Of a stretch of 64,000 nt of DNA, positions 18,734 through 26,319 are shown in pieces. Location of the stretch: positions 1 through 64,000 of the forward strand of contig NZ_RDQG01000025.1 of NCBI RefSeq assembly GCF_003697815.1, in the 5' to 3' direction. A program made the position numbers and the translations under genes. The stretch is from Halalkalicoccus subterraneus. GTDB lineage: Archaea; Halobacteriota; Halobacteria; Halobacteriales; Halalkalicoccaceae. Each line of letters begins with the position of its first letter. Position 1 is the stretch's first letter. The notes beneath the pieces were generated by a model. It did no database searches. It was given only the letters and a program-made list of their open reading frames with translations, and was not told the DNA's origin.

Positions 18734-19882
18734 ATGGAGCGCCGTACCCGCTGGACGGTCGCGATCTTCGCCTTCGTCGCGCTCGACGCCGCGAGCCTCC
18801 AGATCCGCGGCGCGCTCCTCCCGCAGTTCGAGGCGGCCTTCGACGTCTCGCCGGGTCTGTTGGGCCTCGTTGCCCCCGCCGGCACGGCCGGCTTCTTCCT
18901 CACCGTCCTCGTCGTGGGACTGGCCGCCGGCCGGATCCGGGTCCACAGGACGCTGCTGCTCGGCGTCCTCAGTGCGGGCGCGTTCCTGCTCCCGATGAGC
19001 GGCGCGCCCGTCTACCCGCTCTTTCTGGGTGCGCTGGTGCTCCACGGGATCTCGCTGGGCGGCGTGCGCGCGCTCGACCGCGCGCTGTTGAGCCACCTCT
19101 ACCCCGACCGGCGCGGCCGAATCTTCACGCTGCACTCGCTGGCGTGGGCGCTCGGGGCGGTCTCGGGGCCGGTGTTGGCGGCGCTCGTGATCAGCGTCGC
19201 CGACTGGCGGGCCGTCTTCGTTCTCCTGGGGCTCGGGTTCCTCCCGGTCGCGCTCTCGATCCGGGGGCTCTCGCTGCCCGACCGGATGGAGAACGAGCGC
19301 CCGATCTCGCTGGACGGCGCGGCCGATCTGATCCGCGAGCCCACGATCCTCGGGATGACGGGTGCGCTGTTGCTGGTCGGCGGGATCGAGGGCGCGGTGT
19401 TTACCTGGCTACCCTACTACGCCGGAACGTCGCTGCCCGCCTCGCTCGCGCCGCTGGCCCTCTCCGCATACTTGCTCGCGTACGTCCCCGGGCGGGTGAC
19501 CTACACCGTTCTTGCCGAGCGGATCGGCTACGCGCCCCTCTCGCTGGCCCTGATCCTGCCGGCGATCCCCGCGATGTACGTCGCGTTCGTCCTGACCGAG
19601 GGCTACGCGATGCTCGCGGCGGTGTTCGTCCTCGGGCTGTTCATGTCTGGGCAGTTCCCCCTCCTCTCGGCGGTCGGCGTCGAGGCCGCAAGCGAGTACA
19701 GTGGTCCGGTAAACGCGATCTCCACCAGTGCGACCTACGTCGGGATGGCCGTCGTTCCCACCGTCATGGGCGTGATCACGGGCGCCTACGGGATCGGAAC
19801 GGCGATGGGCGTTCCGGTGGTGCTCGTCGTCGGGGCGAGCGTGCTGATCGGGGCAACGTGGCGCGCCACTCAGCGAGTGTAG
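18734..19882 (+). CDS. MFS transporter
   Basis: 382 residues from ATG 18734; an upstream TTG at 18707 is possible. Twelve hydrophobic segments are visible. The loop 2-3 signature is degenerate, but a basic loop (GRIRVHRT) sits in the right place and the central loop follows LSLPDRMENERPI. Substrate and direction are unknown. It starts 61 bp after serS on the same strand, with no TATA evident between. The 3' end overlaps the convergent SnoaL-like gene by 13 bp. Confidence 0.87.
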   Translation: MERRTRWTVAIFAFVALDAASLQIRGALLPQFEAAFDVSPGLLGLVAPAGTAGFFLTVLVVGLAAGRIRVHRTLLLGVLSAGAFLLPMSGAPVYPLFLGALVLHGISLGGVRALDRALLSHLYPDRRGRIFTLHSLAWALGAVSGPVLAALVISVADWRAVFVLLGLGFLPVALSIRGLSLPDRMENERPISLDGAADLIREPTILGMTGALLLVGGIEGAVFTWLPYYAGTSLPASLAPLALSAYLLAYVPGRVTYTVLAERIGYAPLSLALILPAIPAMYVAFVLTEGYAMLAAVFVLGLFMSGQFPLLSAVGVEAASEYSGPVNAISTSATYVGMAVVPTVMGVITGAYGIGTAMGVPVVLVVGASVLIGATWRATQRV

Positions 19883-20187
19883 GTGTGGACCGTGACGACC
19901 CCCGCAGTCGAGAACTCGAAGACGTCGACGAAGCCGAAGAGCGCCTCGCCCTCGCTATCGAGGAGTCTTCCCCGAACCGCGACGCCCTCCTCGGCCTCGT
20001 AGACGGTGTCGAGCTCGTGGGTGGTGTCTTTCATGGGGCGGTCCTCGCGCATGAACGCTACGAACGCCTCGCGGCCCTCGATGGTGCGATCGGGGCGGTA
20101 GTGGGTGAAGTCGGGGTCGAGCAACTCAGTGAGGGCGTCGTAGGCGTGCGAGTCGATCGCGCGGTAGTACTCGTGGGCGGCGTCCAT
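19870..20187 (-). CDS. SnoaL/NTF2-like fold small protein
   Basis: 105 residues from ATG 20187. It has the cone-shaped NTF2-like pattern: an N-terminal helix ([20 protein letters not shown]), then [20 protein letters not shown] and four to five beta strands ending in GVVTVHTYT. Family members are ketosteroid isomerase-like enzymes or binding proteins; no catalytic assignment is safe. The gene overlaps the end of the MFS gene and is divergent from the Tsr3-like gene 76 bp away. Confidence 0.8.
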   Translation of the reverse strand: MDAAHEYYRAIDSHAYDALTELLDPDFTHYRPDRTIEGREAFVAFMREDRPMKDTTHELDTVYEAEEGVAVRGRLLDSEGEALFGFVDVFEFSTAGVVTVHTYTR

Positions 20188-20263
20188 GGTCGACCCTCGT
20201 CGAGCCGCCAAAAGAACGTTCGGGACGGGAGGCTTTTGGCTCCCGACCGTCTCCCCTCCGTCA

Positions 20264-20770
20264 GTGCAGCTTCACGTCCGCTACGAGGGCGACGACGACC
20301 CCGAGAAGTGCACGGCCCGGAAGCTCGCGCGCTTCGATCTGGTCGAACTCCACCGCTCGGATCGCGCAACACCGTACGGAATCGTGCTCAACCCCCACGC
20401 CGAGCGGGCGCTCTCGCCCGCGGATCGCGAACGAAGCGACCGGCTGGTCGCGCTGGATTGCTCGTGGGAGAGCGCGGGCGAGGCGCTCTTTTCGATGGCC
20501 GGTGAACACCGCGCGCTGCCGTATCTGGTCGCTGCCAATCCGGTGAACTTCGGTCGGCCGTTTCGCCTCACCACCGTCGAGGCGCTCGCGGCCGGGTCGG
20601 TCATCCTCGGCGAGCGCGAACATGCCGAATCGATCCTCTCGAAGTTCCGCTGGGGACACACCTTTCTGGAACTCAACGAGGAGCCACTCCGGCGATACGC
20701 CGCCTGTGAGGACTCGAGCGAGATCGTGGCGGTTCAGGGCGAGTACCTCGATCGCGGAAGCGAGTCGTGA
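20264..20770 (+). CDS. tsr3: Tsr3-like 16S rRNA acp3-transferase (DUF367)
   Basis: 168 residues from GTG 20264, chosen because the conserved region begins at once ([20 protein letters not shown]). Further Tsr3/DUF367 signatures are [29 protein letters not shown] and [15 protein letters not shown]. The family transfers the aminocarboxypropyl group of SAM onto a methylated pseudouridine of small-subunit rRNA late in ribosome maturation. The gene stands alone between divergent and transporter genes, and its length is normal for archaea. Confidence 0.92.
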   Translation: MQLHVRYEGDDDPEKCTARKLARFDLVELHRSDRATPYGIVLNPHAERALSPADRERSDRLVALDCSWESAGEALFSMAGEHRALPYLVAANPVNFGRPFRLTTVEALAAGSVILGEREHAESILSKFRWGHTFLELNEEPLRRYAACEDSSEIVAVQGEYLDRGSES

Positions 20771-20890
20771 CACTTGGAATCCGTTTTGATCCCGATTCAA
20801 GCGTTCATACAGGAGTCTGGACTCCGCGAATCGACGGTCGTTACGAAGACTATTTTTCTTCAAACAGCAAAATAGAACGTGGTAGTAATG

Positions 20891-20922
20891 TTTATACGAC
20901 TTCAGTCGGTTGGTAGACCAAC
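20891..20922 (+). promoter_or_regulatory. TATA box and 14-nt palindrome before the DUF3311/SSS pair
   Basis: TTTATACG (20891-20898) lies about 29 nt before ATG 20924, consistent with a leaderless start. At 20909-20922 the sequence GTTGGT-AG-ACCAAC is a perfect inverted repeat ending one base before the ATG. It covers the predicted transcription start, a typical place for a repressor site. Confidence 0.5.
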
Positions 20923-20923
20923 A

Positions 20924-21136
20924 ATGGTCTCGGATGCCGAGCGGTATGCGTGGGGAACCGTATTCCTCTCGTTGATCGTCTTCGCGGTTCCGTGGTTTCT
21001 CTGGGGCGACGCGCGAGTGATCGCCGGGCTGCCGGTCTGGCTGTGGTGGCACGTCGGCTGGATGGGACTGGCTTCGATCGCGTTCTGGCTGTTCTCCCGC
21101 CGGGCGTGGGGCCTCTGGATCGAGGGAACGCCATGA
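20924..21136 (+). CDS. DUF3311-type small membrane partner of an SSS transporter
   Basis: 70 residues with two hydrophobic helices (TVFLSLIVFAVPWFLWG and VGWMGLASIAFWLF). Small two-helix proteins of the DUF3311 type are typically encoded just before sodium:solute symporters. Here the stop codon overlaps the symporter start (ATGA at 21133-21136), which shows translational coupling. It is probably an auxiliary subunit of the transporter. The start was chosen from the TATA spacing. Confidence 0.88.
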   Translation: MVSDAERYAWGTVFLSLIVFAVPWFLWGDARVIAGLPVWLWWHVGWMGLASIAFWLFSRRAWGLWIEGTP

Positions 21137-22593
21137 GCCTCGCGCTCCAACTGGGAATCGTCGTCGGCTACCTGGTTCTCGCACTCCTGATCGGGATCGC
21201 GGCCTACCGCTTGACCGACCGGACCGCCGAGGACTACTACCTCGCGAGCCGAACCCTCGGAACCGTCGTCCTCCTCTTTACGACGTTCGCGACCCTGCTG
21301 TCGGCGTTCACCTTCTTCGCCGGCCCCAACACCGCCTACTGGGAAGGCCCCGAGTGGATCCTCGTCATGGGCGTGATGGACGGAATCATCTTCGCCGTCC
21401 TGTGGTATCTCGTGGGCTACAAACAGTGGCTCATCGGCCAGGAGCGGGGCTATCTCACCCTCGGGGAGATGCTCGGGGATCGATTCGGCTCCCCGCGTCT
21501 GCGCGCGCTCGTCGCCGGAATCAGTCTCTTCTGGCTCTTTCCATACGTAATGCTCCAGCAGATGGGCGCGGGGACGGCGCTCGAGGCGCTGACCGACGGC
21601 GCGATGCCCTACTGGGCCGGCGCGGGGTTGATCACCGTCTTCATGATCGTCTACGTCGTGCTCGCGGGGATGCGCGGGGTCGCCTGGACGGACACGCTTC
21701 AGGGCGCGTTCATGCTCGTGACGGTCTGGGCGGCCCTGCTCTGGATCCTGAGCTCGGTCGGCGGGCCCGCCGCGGCGACGGCCGGACTCACCACCGATCC
21801 CGACTTCCTCGCGCTCGGGGACGACTACTACACCCCGGCGTTCATCGTCACGCAGGCCGTCTCGATCGCCTTCGGGGTGGCGATGTTTCCCCAAGTGAAC
21901 CAGCGTTTCTTTGTCGCCCGCTCGGAGACGGTGCTCAAGCGCACCTTCGCCCTCTGGCCGGTCCTCGTGCTCGCCCTCTTCGTCCCTGCCTTCATGCTCG
22001 GGGCGTGGGCTCGCGGGCTCGGAGTCGAAGCCGAACCGGGCGCGAACGTCCTCCCCCTGCTGCTCGCGGAGTACACCCCCGTGTGGTTCGCCGCGCTCGT
22101 CATCGCCGGGGCGGTCGCCGCGATGATGTCCTCTTCGGATTCGATGTTGTTGTCGGGCTCCTCCTATTTCACGCGCGACATCTATCGTCCCTTCGTGAAC
22201 CCCGCGGCGAGCGAGCGCCGCGAGGACCTGCTGGGGCGTGCCGGCGTGGTCGTCTTCGCGACCGGGTCCTTCCTCGCGAGCCTGCTCCAGCCCGCGAGCC
22301 TCCTCGAAGTCGGGTCGACGGCCTTCGGCGGGTTCGCCCAGCTCGCGCTGCCCGTGTTGGTCGCACTCTACTGGACGGAGACGACCCGTACGGGGGTCGC
22401 CACCGGGATCGTCGGCTCGCAGGCACTCTATCTCGCGAGCGTCTTCCTCCCGTTCGTTCCGGGCGCCGTCGGCGGCTGGGGGACCTCGCTGTTCGGGATG
22501 GGACTCGGGCTGGTCCTCACGGTCGGGGTTTCGTGGCTCACGACGCCGGCCGCGGGCGAGCGCCGGGCGATCTACTTCGAGTTCGCGGACTGA
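21133..22593 (+). CDS. Sodium:solute symporter (SSS) family transporter
   Basis: 486 residues, about 13 helices, starting in the ATGA overlap with the DUF3311 gene. It has the SSS signature after helix 1 (TDRTAEDYYLASRTLGT) and the sodium-site segment AGAVAAMMSSSDSMLLS. It is coupled to a small membrane protein, unlike the SSS gene at 6627. The substrate is unknown; members with a DUF3311 partner are often annotated as organic-acid or pantothenate-type permeases. An operator-like palindrome lies just upstream of the operon. Confidence 0.92.
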   Translation: MSLALQLGIVVGYLVLALLIGIAAYRLTDRTAEDYYLASRTLGTVVLLFTTFATLLSAFTFFAGPNTAYWEGPEWILVMGVMDGIIFAVLWYLVGYKQWLIGQERGYLTLGEMLGDRFGSPRLRALVAGISLFWLFPYVMLQQMGAGTALEALTDGAMPYWAGAGLITVFMIVYVVLAGMRGVAWTDTLQGAFMLVTVWAALLWILSSVGGPAAATAGLTTDPDFLALGDDYYTPAFIVTQAVSIAFGVAMFPQVNQRFFVARSETVLKRTFALWPVLVLALFVPAFMLGAWARGLGVEAEPGANVLPLLLAEYTPVWFAALVIAGAVAAMMSSSDSMLLSGSSYFTRDIYRPFVNPAASERREDLLGRAGVVVFATGSFLASLLQPASLLEVGSTAFGGFAQLALPVLVALYWTETTRTGVATGIVGSQALYLASVFLPFVPGAVGGWGTSLFGMGLGLVLTVGVSWLTTPAAGERRAIYFEFAD

Positions 22594-22627
22594 GAAGCCT
22601 TAACTACGCCGACGAGAAAACGGGGAT

Positions 22628-22777
22628 ATGGCATCATTCGAGACGGCGGAACGCCGAACGCTCGCGAAGATGATCTGTATGAAGTGCAACGCGCGCAACC
22701 CGCAGGGCGCCGACCGCTGTCGAAAGTGCGGCTACGGCAACCTGCGCCCGAAGGCCAAGGAGCGCCGTTCGGTCTAA
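22628..22777 (+). CDS. rpl40e: 50S ribosomal protein L40e
   Basis: 49 residues, [15 protein letters not shown] then the zinc ribbon: Cys17, Cys20, Cys31 and Cys34 in two CxxC pairs. The C-terminus is basic ([11 protein letters not shown]). Length and motif match archaeal L40e exactly. It begins 34 bp after the SSS gene; a run of T (22784-22788) downstream may terminate transcription. Confidence 0.96.
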   Translation: MASFETAERRTLAKMICMKCNARNPQGADRCRKCGYGNLRPKAKERRSV

Positions 22778-22799
22778 GCACGGACCTTTTTACTCCTCG

Positions 22800-22867
22800 G
22801 GTGCGCTTCGCGCACCTCTCGAAGCAAAAATCTCCTCCAAAAAGCCGCGAGCGCTCTGCGCTCGCGG
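22800..22867 (+). repeat. Copy 2 of the intergenic repeat core, between two hairpins
   Basis: The core 22824-22848 matches 10702-10726 (opposite strand) with one mismatch. Here it is framed by two perfect hairpins: GGTGCGC-ttc-GCGCACC (22800-22816) and CCGCGAGCG-ctctg-CGCTCGCGG (22845-22867). It lies between L40e and the tRNA-Leu gene in a 181-bp gap without genes. Confidence 0.7.
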
Positions 22868-22958
22868 TCCGCTACCGCGACGGTATAGCTTGAGTAACTA
22901 CTGGGAGCGGATCCGGGACCGAAACGCACTTTTGAGCGACGGAGAGAGGACAGTACGC

Positions 22959-23043
22959 GCGAGGGTGGCTGAGCTTGGCCAAAAGTGGCGGGCTTAAGAC
23001 CCGCTCCCGTAGGGGTTCGAGGGTTCAAATCCCTTCCCTCGCA
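22959..23043 (+). tRNA. tRNA-Leu (anticodon UAA)
   Basis: About 85 nt. The acceptor arm GCGAGGG pairs with CCCTCGC near the 3' end, followed by discriminator A. The anticodon arm is GCGGG-CTTAAGA-CCCGC, giving anticodon TAA. A long variable arm follows (CTCCCGTAGGGG), as expected for a class II leucine tRNA, then the T arm with GGTTCAAATCC. CCA is not encoded, and no intron is seen. Confidence 0.95.
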
Positions 23044-23089
23044 TTCTTGCAGGCATGTCGTCCATATTCCGGGAGCCCCTACCGCCGCC

Positions 23090-23305
23090 ATGCTCCCGCT
23101 GCAGGCCGAAGGCTCGGATATCCTCGTCGGCGTGTTCGTCCTCCTGTTGCTCGCCGGCTCGACGGGCTACTGGACCTACATCGACGGGACGAATCGCGGC
23201 GTCGACCGCGCGCCGTGGTGGGGTGCGGGCGTCTTCTGGGGTCTCGTCCTCGGCATGCTGCCCGGACTGGTCGCGCTCGCAGTCTATCTGCGAAGGCGGC
23301 CCTGA
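23090..23305 (+). CDS. Small membrane protein, unknown function
   Basis: 71 residues from ATG 23090: two hydrophobic helices (LVGVFVLLLLAGSTGYW and FWGLVLGMLPGLVALAVYL) separated by a short polar loop with DGTNRGVDRAPWW, ending in RRRP. A weak AT-rich box (CCATATTCC, about 23062) has leaderless spacing. Similar two-helix proteins are common in haloarchaea without an assigned role. It follows tRNA-Leu by 46 bp. Confidence 0.7.
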   Translation: MLPLQAEGSDILVGVFVLLLLAGSTGYWTYIDGTNRGVDRAPWWGAGVFWGLVLGMLPGLVALAVYLRRRP

Positions 23306-23380
23306 CCCGCAGGTCGCAGACGCGGGGGGTTGACGAGAAAAAGCGGCAGGTGATGCGTTTCTATCCCGGTTCGACTCGCC

Positions 23381-23638
23381 TCAACTGCGCGCGGTCGTAT
23401 AGAGGACGGGGCCGATGACGATCAGCGCGAGCCCGAACATCTTGTACGGAAGCGGCGAGAGGTTGCTCGGGGCGAGCAAGAACACCACTCCGAAGAGGAC
23501 GACGTTCAACGAGAGCAGTTTCTTCGAGAGCGCGAACGATCCGAGCACCGCGAGGACGAACACAGCGATCAGCACCTGCCCCAAGTTATAGGCCTGGATA
23601 ATATCGTCCAAGAGCTGGAGCGGGACGAACTCGATCAT
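23381..23638 (-). CDS. Small membrane protein, unknown function
   Basis: 85 residues from ATG 23638, with three hydrophobic segments (VLIAVFVLAVLGSFAL, LNVVLFGVVFLLA, MFGLALIVIGPVLY). On the minus strand a TTAAAG box near 23668 gives leaderless spacing and supports this start over the longer one. It sits 22 bp downstream of the next minus-strand membrane gene, so the two may be co-transcribed. Confidence 0.7.
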   Translation of the reverse strand: MIEFVPLQLLDDIIQAYNLGQVLIAVFVLAVLGSFALSKKLLSLNVVLFGVVFLLAPSNLSPLPYKMFGLALIVIGPVLYTTARS

Positions 23639-23660
23639 GCTACCGGGTACTCGAAGGGAT

Positions 23661-23900
23661 TCAATCTTTAACCTTCCGTTCCGCCTCCTCGGGATCACGT
23701 TCGGGACCCTTGAAATCGAGCGGCCGAAGCCAGCCGTACCAGATCACGCCGATCATCATCCCGAACCCGAGCGTCCAGACGATCCGGCCGAGCATCTGCT
23801 GGCCCAGCACGACCGAGAGGACGTAGTTCATCACGCCGGGAACGACGACCCCCGTGACCAACACGAGGACGAACGCCGACTTGCCCGAGAGCGTTGCCAT
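23661..23900 (-). CDS. Small membrane protein, unknown function
   Basis: 79 residues: two hydrophobic helices (AFVLVLVTGVVVPGVMNYVL and GRIVWTLGFGMMIGVIWYGW), then a soluble charged tail (RDPEEAERKVKD). No enzyme motif is present. It is the upstream member of a likely two-gene minus-strand unit with 23381-23638. Confidence 0.72.
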   Translation of the reverse strand: MATLSGKSAFVLVLVTGVVVPGVMNYVLSVVLGQQMLGRIVWTLGFGMMIGVIWYGWLRPLDFKGPERDPEEAERKVKD

Positions 23901-24135
23901 GTGCCCGCTAGCGCCCCGAGGCCCCTCAATCGCTCGGTTCGGAGCTCGAAGCCGCCCCCGCCGCGAAATCGGTCGTCACACCCGACCAGCCGTAGGCCCC
24001 GTTGGCGACGACACGGCGGACTGAGGGGAGAGACGGTTCAGCATACCGATTCGGTCGATCACCAGTAGGGGGAACGTCCAGAGCGGTCCGAACGAACTCC
24101 GAGGGTATATGGCTCCGTCCGACCAACCGCCGTCG

Positions 24136-24321
24136 ATGTCACTTCAGACCCTCCTCGGCTTCTATCGCGCCCATTGGCTGTCGCTAACGCTCGGGCTGGT
24201 GATCACGGCGCTGTACCTGACGAGCGCGCTTATCAACGAGGACTACGACTACGCGCTCGCGGGCGTGGTCCTGGTGGTTTTCGGGGTGGGTTGGCTCTGG
24301 CGGCGCCACGAGTCGGCGTAG
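24136..24321 (+). CDS. Small two-helix membrane protein
   Basis: 61 residues from ATG 24136. The alternative ATG at 24109 falls inside the TATA-like GGTATATGG (24104-24112), which is spaced correctly for 24136, so the shorter form is preferred. Two hydrophobic helices (LTLGLVITALYLTSALI and ALAGVVLVVFGVGWLW) surround the acidic loop NEDYDY. The function is unknown. Confidence 0.68.
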   Translation: MSLQTLLGFYRAHWLSLTLGLVITALYLTSALINEDYDYALAGVVLVVFGVGWLWRRHESA

Positions 24322-24352
24322 CTGTTTTGTACACCGTTGCAGAAGACGAACC

Positions 24353-24523
24353 ATGCGATCGACAGCGGCGATCAGGGAGCGGATCACGGAGCTGGAATCG
24401 TTCTACGACGAACAGGACCCCCCGTCCTCGCCGATGGAGGACGAACAGGAGGCCGTCCTGTTGCGGGCGATCGAGGAACTGGAGTGGGTGCTCGAAGAGC
24501 GCGAGGACCCGCCCCGTCACTGA
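24353..24523 (+). CDS. Small acidic protein, unknown function
   Basis: 56 residues, mostly helical and acidic: [20 protein letters not shown], then an acidic helix containing [15 protein letters not shown]. It has no membrane helix. It lies 31 bp after the previous small gene, and its stop overlaps the convergent msrB gene by 7 bp. Codon use (GC-rich third positions) looks coding. Confidence 0.6.
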   Translation: MRSTAAIRERITELESFYDEQDPPSSPMEDEQEAVLLRAIEELEWVLEEREDPPRH

Positions 24524-24918
24524 GCGTCCGCGTCGAACTCGAGGGCCGCGGAGTTGATGCAGTAGCGCTCGCCGGTGGGCTCGGGGCCGTCCTCGAAGAC
24601 GTGACCCAGATGCCCCTCACACTCCGCACAGACGACCTCGACCCGGTTCATCCCGTGGCTGGTGTCCTCGCGGAACTCGACGGCTCCCTCCTCGGCGTCC
24701 GAAAAGCTCGGCCAGCCACAGCCGTGCTGGAACTTTTCCTCCGAGGAGAACAGCACGGAGCCACAGCCGCCACATCGGTAGGTACCGTCCTCGAACAGGT
24801 CGACGTACTCGCCCGAGAAGGGCCGTTCGGTTCCCGCCTCACGCAGGACGCGGTACTGGTCGTCGCTCAGTTTCTCTCGCCATTCCTCGTCGCCGGTCGG
24901 CGTCTCGGACTGTTCCAT
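24517..24918 (-). CDS. msrB: Peptide-methionine (R)-S-oxide reductase
   Basis: 133 residues. MsrB zinc ligands are Cys49/Cys52 (CGGC) and Cys97/Cys100 (CAEC), and the catalytic cysteine is Cys120 in [10 protein letters not shown]. The HGCGWPSF and [11 protein letters not shown] stretches are family signatures. It repairs methionine-R-sulfoxide in oxidised proteins. Length and residues are normal. It is convergent with the small gene at 24353. Confidence 0.97.
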   Translation of the reverse strand: MEQSETPTGDEEWREKLSDDQYRVLREAGTERPFSGEYVDLFEDGTYRCGGCGSVLFSSEEKFQHGCGWPSFSDAEEGAVEFREDTSHGMNRVEVVCAECEGHLGHVFEDGPEPTGERYCINSAALEFDADAQ

Positions 24919-25096
24919 GGTCGAACTACGGGTCGACGGAGGAAAAACCTGTCCGGGTCAGCCCCTCGTCTGACTCCTGTCGGACGGCCATCGGTGACGA
25001 TCCGAAACAGAGATACGCCCGCGAAGTCGCCCTGAAACCCGATTTTCGTTGGATAAACCGTCACGGATCGTATCGAACGTGGACTGCGAGATGAAA

Positions 25097-25105
25097 GACA
25101 TAAGT
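25097..25105 (+). promoter_or_regulatory. TATA box of the nucleotidyltransferase-glmS operon
   Basis: ACATAAGTG is centred about 28 nt before ATG 25130, as expected for a leaderless transcript. This argues against the longer in-frame TTG start at 25049. Confidence 0.45.
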
Positions 25106-25129
25106 GTCAGACCGGCGATTCAGTACTGC

Positions 25130-26317
25130 ATGGACTCGATGTCTGCGGTCGTCCTCGCTGCGGGGGAAGGGGTACGACTGCGCCCGCTGACGCGCCATCG
25201 GCCCAAGCCGATGCTACCCGCGGCGAACAAGCCGATTCTCGCGTACGTCTTGGACGGCCTGATCGAGGCCGGCGTCAGCGACATCACGGTCGTCGTCGGC
25301 TACGGACGGACCCGCGTGCAGGATCACTTCGGACCCACCTACAGGAACGTTCCGCTGACCTACGTCAGACAGCGAAAACAGCTCGGTTCGGGCCACGCGC
25401 TGCTGTCGGTCGAGCAGCGCTTCGAGGACGAGGAGCCGTTCCTGGTCGTCTACGGCGACCAGATCCTCGATTCGGGGATCGTCAGGGCGGTCATGGAGGA
25501 GACGACCGGAGACGCCGCGGCGACGATCGGGGTGCTCGATCACAACCGCGTCGAGCACTACGGTGGCGTGATCATGGACGACGGGCGGGCCGTCGAACTC
25601 GTCGAGCGCCCGAGCGACGAACGCAAATACCGCCTCAACGCCGGGGTGTACGGCTTCCGTTCGGACATCTTCGAGGCGATCCGGAACGCCGATCCCCGCG
25701 AGGGCGAGCACTCGCTGATCGACGCGCTGTCGTGGCTCATCGAGTCAGAGGCCACGGTCCGCGGGACGATCACCGACGGGCTGTGGGTCGACGCGACCTA
25801 CCCCTGGGACCTGCTCGACGTGATCCGGGACCTGACGGAGGCGGGCCTGCTGGGTGCGAGCCGCGAGGAGCGCATCGACGACAGCGCGAGCGTCCACGAG
25901 ACGGCGGTCGTCCGCGACCCGGTCGTCATCGGGCCAGACACCGAGGTCGGTCCCGGCGCTGTGCTTGGACCGTACACCAGCCTCGGCGAGAACGTCACCG
26001 TCGAGTCGGGGGCGGTCGTCGAGGAGTCGCTGATCGACTCGGACACCCGGGTCGGGCCGAACGCGACGCTCGTCGACTGCATCACCGGACAGGGCGTCTC
26101 CATCGGTCCGGCGAGTACGGTCCCCGGCGGGCCCGGCGACGTCCGGATCGGCGACCGGGTCTTCGAGCGCGAGCGACTCGGCGCGGTGATCGCCGACCGG
26201 GTGCGGGTCGGCGGCGGGGCGGTGTTCGAGCCCGGAACGATGGTCGGATTCGACGCCACCGTCCGGACGGGCGCGCGGATCGACGGACCGATCGCCGAGG
26301 GAACGGAGGTGCGATAA
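25130..26317 (+). CDS. Bifunctional sugar-1-phosphate nucleotidylyltransferase/acyltransferase (GlmU-like)
   Basis: 395 residues. The N-terminal ~230 residues are a nucleotidyltransferase with LAAGEGVRLRPLTRHRPKPM and the metal-site region VYGDQIL. Residues ~255-390 carry hexapeptide repeats of a left-handed beta-helix acyltransferase (VVIGPDTEVGPGAVLGPY). Enzymes of this type make UDP-GlcNAc or related UDP-sugars. The glmS start lies 2 bp after the stop, so the two genes form one amino-sugar precursor operon. A second start at 25139 is possible. Confidence 0.92.
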   Translation: MDSMSAVVLAAGEGVRLRPLTRHRPKPMLPAANKPILAYVLDGLIEAGVSDITVVVGYGRTRVQDHFGPTYRNVPLTYVRQRKQLGSGHALLSVEQRFEDEEPFLVVYGDQILDSGIVRAVMEETTGDAAATIGVLDHNRVEHYGGVIMDDGRAVELVERPSDERKYRLNAGVYGFRSDIFEAIRNADPREGEHSLIDALSWLIESEATVRGTITDGLWVDATYPWDLLDVIRDLTEAGLLGASREERIDDSASVHETAVVRDPVVIGPDTEVGPGAVLGPYTSLGENVTVESGAVVEESLIDSDTRVGPNATLVDCITGQGVSIGPASTVPGGPGDVRIGDRVFERERLGAVIADRVRVGGGAVFEPGTMVGFDATVRTGARIDGPIAEGTEVR

Positions 26318-26319
26318 CC

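Noticed and set aside
22959-23043. tRNA-Leu as an integration site of a mobile element
   Set aside because: No integrase, no 3' tRNA duplicate and ordinary haloarchaeal genes follow.
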